From Anaspis maculata (Eukaryota > Arthropoda > Insecta > Coleoptera > Scraptiidae), in NCBI GenBank assembly GCA_949128115.1, contig OX421964.1, positions 3,658,001 to 3,722,000 on the forward strand: DNA of 64,000 nt, given 5' to 3'. The notes beneath the pieces are model-generated. The model did no database searches, was not told where the DNA came from, and saw only the letters and a program-made list of their open reading frames with translations. Positions 56,961-64,000 of this stretch are shown piece after piece. Numbering within the stretch: position 1 is the first letter of the stretch; each line of letters begins with the position of its first letter. Both the position numbers and the translations under genes were made by a program.

Positions 56961-59050
56961 GCCCAGGCATTTTAGATCAAAATTGACCAAAACCTGGAAA
57001 AAAATAACGTAAGTCTGAAAATTGGTAGAACGCTTCCACTTCAACCCCTTAACCACATACTGAAAGTCCTAAAAAATCCTATGTCCGCTTCATCGGTTTT
57101 TGGCGGCAAAAAGGTGTAAGTGACAATAATTTAGAAACTATCTATCAGAATACGCGATGAAGCTTCGATACAGCTGAAAATTGCTGAAAATGGTCTCCTC
57201 GGCCAGTTGAACAACATATTGAAAGTCTTCAAGAATCCTATATCCGCTTCATCGGTTTTTTAGCGGCAAAAAGGTATAAGTGACATTGCTTCGCAAACTA
57301 ATAATTGAATCACGCGTTGAAGTTTCAATACAGCTGAAAATCGCTGGAAATGGTCTCCTCGGCCAGTTGAACAACATGTTGAAAGTCCTAAGAAATCCTA
57401 TGTCCGCTTCATACTTTTTTTTCAGCGGCAAAAAGGTATAAGTGACATTGTTTTCAAAACAATTCAATTAAACACACGGTCAAGTTTTAATACAGCTGAA
57501 AATTGCCGAGAATAGTCTTCTCGGTCAGCTTAACAACATATTGAAAGTCCCGAAAAATACTATGTTCTCTTCATCGGTTTTTGGCAGCAAAAAGGTTCAA
57601 GTGATATTATTTTGGAAACTATTTATTAACACATGAGTTGAAGTTTCAGCACAGCTGAAAGTTGCTGAAAAATAGTATCCTTTGTTAGTTGAATAACATA
57701 CTACATAGAAGTCCTGAGAAATCCTATGCCCGCTCCATGTTTTTTGGCGGCAAAAAAGTATAAGTGACATTATATTGTAAACAATTTTTTTTTAAATACG
57801 GGTTCAAGTTTCAGTACAGCTGAAAATTGCTGAAAATGGTCTCCTCTGTTAGTTGACCGTACTAGTCCGAGTAGGCTATTTTCAGCAATTTTCAACTGTA
57901 TTGCAGCTTCAACACATATTTTGAACAATAATTTCAAGAAATGATCTCATACCTTTTTGCCGCCAAAAGACGATGGAGCGGACATAGAATTTCTTGGGAC
58001 TTTCAGTATGTTGTTCACACGATCGAGGAAACCAGTTCCAGCAATTTCCAGATGAATTGGAACTTCAACGCCTATTTCAATAAATAATAGTTTCCAAAAC
58101 AATGTCACTTATACCTTCTTCCGTCAAAAAACAATGAAGCGAACAAGGATTTTTCCAGTATTTTTAGTGTGTTGTTCAACTGACCAAGGAGACCATTTTC
58201 AGCAATTTTTAGCTGTAAAGAAACTTAAACCCGTATTTTAATAAATATGTAGTAACAAAAGAAAATCTCACTTATACCTTTCTGCCGCCAGAAACTAATG
58301 AAGCTGAAAGAAGATCTTTTAGGACTTTCAATATGTTGCTCAACCAACCAAGAAGACCATTTTCAGCAATTTTCAGCTGTATCGAAGCTTGACCGCCTGT
58401 TTGATTGAACAGTTTCCAAAACAATGTCACTTACACCTTTTTGCCGCCAAAAAACAATGAAGCGGACATAGGATTTCTTAGGACTTTAAGTATGCTGCTC
58501 AACTGACCGCAGAGACTTGATATTTTCACCTGTATCAAAACTTCAACCCGTATTTTATTTAATAGTAACAAAAAAAATGTCACTTATACCTTTCTGCCGC
58601 CAAAAACCAATGAAACGGTCATAGGATTTTTGAGGACTTCTAGTACGTTGTTCAACTGACAAAGGAGACCAGTTTTAGCAATTTTCAGCTTTACTGAAAC
58701 TCCAACTCGTATTTTAATAAATAGTTTTCAAAATAATGTCATTTGAACCTTTTTGCCGCCAAAAACCAATGAAGCGGAGAGAGGATTTTTTAGGACTTTC
58801 AATATGTTGTTCAACTGACCAAGTAGATCATTTTCGAAAGTTTTCAGCTGTATTGAAGTTTCAACGCGTATTTTAATAAATAGTTTCTGAAATATTGTCA
58901 CTTACACCTTTTTGCCGCCAAAAACCGATGAAGCGGACATAGGATTTTTTAGGACTTTCAGTATGTGGTTAAGGAGTTTAAGTGGAAGCGTTCCATCAAT
59001 TTTCAGACTTACGTTATTTTTTTCCAGGTCAAAATCTAAAATGCCTGGGC
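56961..59050. mobile_element. TA-flanked palindrome made of a 160-bp satellite in two opposed halves (GCCCAGGC family)
   Basis: It starts GCCCAGGCATTTTAGAT and ends with the exact inverse, ATCTAAAATGCCTGGGC, with TA on each side (56959-56960 and 59051-59052). The left half has five direct units, with landmark TCCGCTTCATCGGTTTTTGG near 57091, 57250, 57410, 57572 and 57736. The right half has seven inverted units (AAACAATGAAGCGGACATAG type) near 57973, 58135, 58291, 58452, 58605, 58768 and 58925. The turn-round is near 57860. Each unit also carries TACAGCTGAAAATTGCTGAAA and AGTTGAACAACATATTGAAAG. No protein coding was seen. Confidence 0.9.
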
Positions 59051-59592
59051 TATAGGTTTTGATTTACTCTACACGGATTCAGGGAATAAAAAAACTGTTC
59101 TCTGCAAAAAAATTCCTTGGTACAGTAGAATGTTCCACTCAACATCGGTTAAGGGGATCAACCCAATAGTTTTGAAGCATTTTTAGAGGAATAATTTTGG
59201 AAATAGCAAAGTGCTCAGTGGGTCGTTAACGACCCATCCAAGTTTACTTATTCATTACGGCAAGTGACTGATACATTCGTCAATAACGTTCAATGATCTG
59301 CTTCGTTTGGAGGTTTATCATCAAGTATTCAACATTTTTGTCGTTATTTTGGAAAAAATGTTGTTTTTACACGTGATAAAATATTGTGATGCATCATCAA
59401 GATTTATACATTGGCGAAATGCAATTATTGGATGGCACAATTTGTCAAAATTTACTGTTTAAAAAATATAGGCACGTGTCTTAGAATGTTATGAAGCCAT
59501 TTCCATTCACAAAATTTCAAAAAATTGAACGGTATGGTCGAAAAAAATTAAATGTGTGCTGGGTCGTTAACGACCCACTGAGCGCTGATGGC

Positions 59593-60325
59593 TTAAAAGC
59601 TTCCTAAATCTCTTCATTTCAGTGCAAAAAAGAATAAAATCGAACAGTCCATTTTCAAGTTACGCTTTATTATTTAATTAATGAATTCAAGTTGGAGTTT
59701 TTGAAACTTGAAAAATTGTAACTTGGAAACAGAAGGTTCGATCTTGTTTCTTTTTGCACTGAATAAAAGAGAGAGTGGAAAGGCCTTCAAAACTATGTAT
59801 CACTCGACCCCCCTTCACTCTTCTACAAAAATTTTGGAATGGTTTTCACCCCTCTGAGCACCCCTCTAGAAATGATATTGAAAAGGGGTGGTTCGATTCG
59901 ATTTCTTTTTGCACTAAAATAAAGAGAATTACGAGGCCTTCAAAACGATGTGTTACTCGACCTCTATTTTGAATAGACTTGTTTCAAGGGGTATTCAAGT
60001 CAGGTCAGGTCATCTTAGGGGATAAAGCAGGAACGTCGAGTCCACACCAGTCATATTATGTCTCCCTCGAATATAAAATCGACCTGTGTCGACGTTTTTC
60101 CTTAATATTTTTCTTTCCAAAGAAATTCAACTTGGGTTTTTTCGTTGGGACACCTGTATATATCCGCATTATCTTATTTATATATTACACACAAAGATTA
60201 TATATACATAGATTGACATGATATGATATGATTAAACATATACATATAATATGTGACTTACGACTTTTCTGTCAAATAGGATTGTCAGTCAAGCCCAATT
60301 TTTGACCTCCAGTGCCACCGACTCT
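59593..60325. other. Intronic stretch, nothing firmly recognised
   Basis: A loose direct repeat (TTCTTTTTGCACT...GGCCTTCAAAAC..ATGT) occurs at about 59749-59800 and 59903-59955. The open frames are short. Confidence 0.4.
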
Positions 60326-60560
60326 CATATAAACTGCTCCACAATGAAGTTGTCGCCACCAAAAAAAATGGCTTGACTTTAACGGCCGATAACTTTCGAT
60401 TGCCTAAAGTGATTACCATTCTGTTTGTTGCGTCTACTAGCCCAATCTATTCTCAACAGATTCTGTTATTGTGAATATCAAGAAACTGCATGTGACATTT
60501 ATACAGGGTGATATGTAAAAAGGTGAAAAATTGCGAAAACTTCATCGAACCCCCATTTGC
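60326..60560. repeat. Solo arm of foldback family A
   Basis: CATATAAACTGCTCCACAATG through TACAGGGTGATATGTAAAAAGG (CAGGGTG at 60504-60510) to CATCGAACCCCCATTTGC aligns with the left arm at 26803-27035 and, less well, 6615-6840. No inverted partner was seen up to 64000. Confidence 0.75.
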
Positions 60561-61211
60561 AAAAATAGTACTTTTCGTGCTGCCATAACCGAAAATGACA
60601 ATATACGCTCGGTGTCCTGCACTGTAATATTCAGAAAAAGATCTAGAGCGGCAAAGAAAAAAGTACACGTGAAAAATGAACTAACCCTGCAAAACCATGC
60701 AGAATTCAAGAGAGACCACGTTTCCAATGTTACAGCTTGAAATTTTCGGTTTAAATCAGTTGAAATCATGGATAATCTTTTTCAAAATTGATATTTCAGG
60801 GTCATTTTTCTAATAGCTGTTGGTAGCAGTTGACAATCTATCTGTGGTCCAAAAAAATATTTTTTTCCTTCAATTTGTTGACCAGACAAAGAAATTATTT
60901 TTTTCTATGAGAAGAATGGAATTGACATTACGAACAATGTTATGATGGTCAAGAACAAAGCTGTTTTGGTCCTGTTCGGTAGATAGGGCGGTACTGAATG
61001 GTGCATGGTAAAAGTTCTGACATCTTGAAATTTTGAGCGGCCCCCAGTCGCTCCCTATTGGACCAATTTTTGAGTGCTGCGGGTCAAATCACTTGAAATG
61101 TTATGTAGTTTGCATAATGCCAAATTTCATTGCAGTACCTATCAATAAATGCAGAATCAAAAAGCGTACCGCTGCAACTAATAAGATCCAGAGAAAAAAA
61201 GTGTGCTAAGA
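60561..61211. other. Intronic stretch, nothing recognised
   Basis: AT-rich, no supported gene or repeat. Confidence 0.4.
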
Positions 61212-61315
61212 GCTGTCTGATTTCTACATGATTCTAGTGGGCTGCTATTCAGGCCGCGATCGGCCGATGACGACAAGAAACACAGCCCACTAGAATCATG
61301 TTAAAATCAGACAGC
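61212..61315. mobile_element. Hairpin MITE, 104 bp
   Basis: GCTGTCTGATTTCTACATG and ATTCTAGTGGGCTG are mirrored by CAGCCCACTAGAAT and CATGTTAAAATCAGACAGC. The loop of about 38 nt contains the small palindrome GGCCGCGATCGGCC. Confidence 0.82.
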
Positions 61316-61959
61316 CTATAGGTAACAAAAACTCTATTGATCTGCATCACAGAGTGACCTTTAGTGGTTTCTTACCAAGAACGGTAAAATTTTCCAAGAA
61401 AGAAAGTTGGCCTTGAAAAACTGGCGATCAAACAGGGTGGCAGTGAACGTGTTGATGCGTAACCTAATTCACGTGAAATAGTCGAAAAATTATCTCTTGC
61501 TTGACAAAAGTAGTTCTGAAACGACTTTTTGCTATATGATTAGCTCATCTCCACCTGTTCAACATGTTGAAAGCACACATCCCTGTGACGTGTAGTATTT
61601 AGTATACTGGGTGAAAATTAAAAGATAAATTTCAGAAACCTTTTATTCCGATGAAGTAATCCTCAAGAAAAACAGTCTTCCGTTATTAAGCAGCCTTATA
61701 GTCTCCCATTGAACATGTGGAAAATGTACCCCTCCATTTCCACTGATATTTACGTACAGGCCGGGTGAAATCAATTTTTTTTCAATTCTTTTCATCTTCA
61801 TCGAATCAATCCAGACAGAAACCATTTTCAGGTCTATTACATGCCTATAACTTTATTCAAGATGAAAAAATGTCACATTCCTCAAACTGCCAAAACACAA
61901 CCTACAGGGTGAAACATACTTTATTTGTTTCTTTTTTGCGTGAAATTAATTGAGATGAT
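61316..61959. other. Intronic stretch with TACAGGGTG and TACTGGGTG words
   Basis: TACTGGGTGAAAATTAAAAGA at about 61603 and CTACAGGGTGAAACATAC at about 61902 are direct, not inverted, copies of the recurrent motif. No gene was recognised. Confidence 0.4.
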
Positions 61960-62150
61960 AATCTTGTTTGGCTGACTGGAAACCTTAGAGTTTTCTGCAA
62001 GCCATATAAAAAATTTACATTGCTGCTATCACTCCGACTTGATTGATTGACTTCCCGCAAAGAGAAAAACCAACTCCCCGGGCAGGATTTGAACTCCGGA
62101 CCTTTGGGTTTGAAGCCAGAGACGGAGCCCACTGAGCTACCGCCGGGATT
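61960..62150 (-). mobile_element. tRNA-derived SINE
   Basis: Minus strand: CCCGGCGGTAGCTCAGTGGG (A box region, 62128-62148) and GGAGTTCAAATCCTGCC (B box, 62081-62097), followed by about 120 bp of body. The anticodon arm does not pair well (stem TCTGG against CCCAA), so it is not a functional tRNA gene. Confidence 0.65.
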
Positions 62151-62917
62151 AGAGCCATAGCCTTACGCTACACTTGCGCGGGCGTATCTCCAACTTGACA
62201 CTGAGTCCCAAGTCCCTGTCACAATAATAGTGACAGTAGCGGCTTGATTAATACAACTGAAGCGCCTTTCTACAATAGTCGCATAACGCAAGCTTCTATT
62301 GAACGCTCGGTATAATCATACAAATATGGTGCTGCCAAGCTAGATAAATATTCTTTCTGAACCTCTCAACGAGTCAAATTGTTGTTCGTACATTATCAAG
62401 CTTTCCTGCACATCGTTAGTCTTGTGGATGGTTTGATTCCGGCTCTGCCTTGCATTCGAGGAAATAGTCAGCTACGCGTTGCTTTCAGAAGTGGGATACT
62501 TGACCACGCTCACAGTTTCAATAATGGAAACACTGCTGCTGCACGGCGTTGTACAAATTGTTCCGGGACAGCTCTCAAGAGCATCCTGTACATCGTCACT
62601 ACGACCTACGAAACAGCTCGCAAAACGTGCGAGGATGTCTCGCTCCTTGCTTCCTTGTCCTTGACCCGAGAATCCGATCGCCAATAATAATTATCCCTCT
62701 AGTCTGTACCCATATTATTATTAATTTTAGGGTCTGCGCCCCATCCTATCCGGTTTCAGCTCTCAGTCAGTACATGCACAAAAGTTGAGGCTGAGTTATA
62801 TATACGATGTCGCTCCAAATCTTGTGGTCTCGATCTAAATCGTGCCGTTACTGCTATACATTGTTCTTAATTCTGCGATTTCTGCTCTAAATATTGCCGT
62901 TTTTCTGCTTTTTCCAG
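62151..62917. other. 3' end of cyclase intron 5
   Basis: No gene is called in 62375-62790 despite overlapping open frames in several phases. The acceptor CTGCTTTTTCCAG ends at 62917. Confidence 0.45.
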
Positions 62918-63067
62918 ATTAGCAGTTGCTTCCTGATCCTGCTCTGCGGCAACATTGCAGGATTATGCACTCATTATCCCCGTGAAGTGGCGCAGCGGAA
63001 GGCTTTTTTAGAGACGCGCCTGTGCATCGAAGCCAGGCTGAAAATCCAGAGGGAGAATCAGCAACAG
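62918..63067 (+). CDS. ADCY5/6-like: Adenylate cyclase type 5/6-like, exon with transmembrane helix 6 and start of C1
   Basis: Phase-0 exon of exactly 50 codons between the acceptor TTTTTCCAG and the donor GTACGT (63068). It encodes the last helix of the M1 domain ([16 protein letters not shown]), the diagnostic [14 protein letters not shown] loop and then [14 protein letters not shown] and QRENQQQ. This last part is the signalling-helix segment that leads into the first catalytic domain; in the family it is followed by ERLLLSVLPRHVA. THYP plus QRENQQQ is the pattern of ADCY5/6 rather than ADCY8 (ETENQRQ). The catalytic residues lie beyond the window. Confidence 0.97.
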
Positions 63068-64000
63068 GTACGTTGGGTGTCTCTTTGTTTTGTGTCATTT
63101 AACGTCTGCTCGCCGGTGCTCCATAGTTTATACATTGCCACCAGCTTCTCTTTTTTTTCCCGTTTCAATAGCGATCGGACTCGGGGCGAAAAACCGGCGT
63201 TGACTTCGTTTCTTGCTTTGTCTGGTGTCTACAAAAGAAAATCGTAGACAATCATGTCTCACGCGAAGCACTAATCACAAGCTGTTATCTCTGAGATGTT
63301 TTGTGAAAGTTTCACATCGCGGCGCATTTGTGTTTATCAGATTGCATTCTGTTATAGAGTGAGTGAAGTTTACTCAGCTAACTGAACAGGTGATCAATGG
63401 AACTGGTCCACCCAAAAATTTCACGCTACTTCAAGAGAAAATCTCGTCAAAAACCAACCGATTTGAAAGAATGTGGTCATGCCGGATAGCTCATTCTTCT
63501 GGCGACGAAATGCCAATCTGAGTCACGTGAACGTTGACAATGTTCACCGTTTACCATGCACAGGGTGACAACAATACCAGTGTCAAATAGGCCAATTTTT
63601 AACAGTGCACATTTTTTCGAAAAAAAATCGTAGATTCTTTCCTAATAAATTAAATTTTTCGAAAACTTATCGCAATATTTCAAAACGGTTTTTGATTCAT
63701 CCCCCCATCTAAGCTTCCATGGGAGTTATGTAAATTTTTGACAAATTCACGTTTTATGATGCCAGTTCTCTCCATGGTCATGTTCTTGGTTCAAATGTGG
63801 CAGAAGTGCATAACTTTGCTCTGCAAAGTAACTCCTAATGGAATTTGATCCCACTGACCATCAGGAACACTACCCCCTGTGAATGTCTGCAGCCCTCTTT
63901 GCAGTCTATTACAAACAGGACACGTTCTACTGATACCTTGCATCCTCCTTATCACAGGGCAGTTGAAAATAAACCATCAGCACCAATCAATTGCATAATA
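63068..64000. other. Start of the next cyclase intron
   Basis: From the donor GTACGT to the window end. A CACAGGGTGACAACAATACC word lies at about 63560. No gene or complete element was recognised. Confidence 0.5.

Larger units (their letters stand above)
56785..59592. mobile_element. piggyBac-type element, 2.8 kb, no transposase
   Basis: TTAA at 56781-56784 and 59593-59596 flank termini CCCATTAGTGCTCA and the inverse of TGAGCGCTGATGGC (11 of 14 match). Perfect 18-bp palindromes TGGGTCGTTAACGACCCA occur at 56913-56930, 59219-59236 and 59560-59577, followed at least twice by CTGAGC. The interior is occupied by the TA-flanked palindrome at 56961-59050. Confidence 0.85.

Noticed and set aside
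62081..62150. Functional tRNA gene on the minus strand
   Set aside because: The anticodon stem is mismatched and the acceptor ends do not align; it reads as a SINE head.

Overview
The window looks like arthropod nuclear DNA, most likely from an insect with a repeat-rich genome and long introns. It is AT-rich, has GT-AG spliced exons and no bacterial gene layout, and is crowded with eukaryotic transposons (hAT, piggyBac, Tc1/mariner-type, Helentron-like, LINE and SINE). The species cannot be named from the sequence alone.

One host gene is recognisable. It lies on the + strand and runs through most of the window as six exons (11933-12175, 32869-33063, 33871-34111, 44520-44611, 48606-48794, 62918-63067). 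Joined by compatible phases, they encode the N-terminal region, the first six-helix membrane domain and the start of the C1 region of a membrane adenylate cyclase of the type 5/6 group. Hallmarks are LYQRYF, the CTHYP loop and QRENQQQ. Both catalytic halves lie beyond position 64000, and at least one 5' exon lies upstream or is unrecognised. Introns of 20.7, 0.8, 10.4, 4.0 and 14.1 kb hold almost everything else.

Upstream flank or intron (1-11932): a 1.06-kb dispersed repeat with a GC-rich minisatellite, a hAT MITE with perfect 8-bp target duplications, a Helentron-like element with GTCC and GTCT microsatellites, a foldback element, and a 5'-truncated LINE whose reverse transcriptase is split by a hAT insertion. 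Intron 1: a second inverted copy of the Helentron-like element, a second copy of the 1.06-kb repeat, a hAT element with a nested piggyBac and SINE, LINE fragments, a 1.6-kb palindrome, and a 4.9-kb foldback with elements nested in its loop. Intron 3: a palindrome holding a Tc1 transposase relic, another palindrome broken by a 1.1-kb insertion, an antisense LINE, and an ORF1-only LINE relic. Intron 4: a 2.7-kb degenerate array that starts at a hAT end. Intron 5: a 2.1-kb palindrome and a 2.8-kb piggyBac-type element whose core is a satellite in two opposed halves.

The most unusual property is the number of very long inverted repeats: at least eight, with arms from about 150 to 1,000 bp, several with short loops. 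Most lie inside introns of a gene read through them, so the pre-mRNA should contain long double-stranded stretches. Several share TA-flanked termini starting GCCCAGGC, or carry a symmetric TACAGGGTG/CACCCTGTA pair inside the arms. All element calls come from termini, target duplications and motif reading by eye; no database search was possible.
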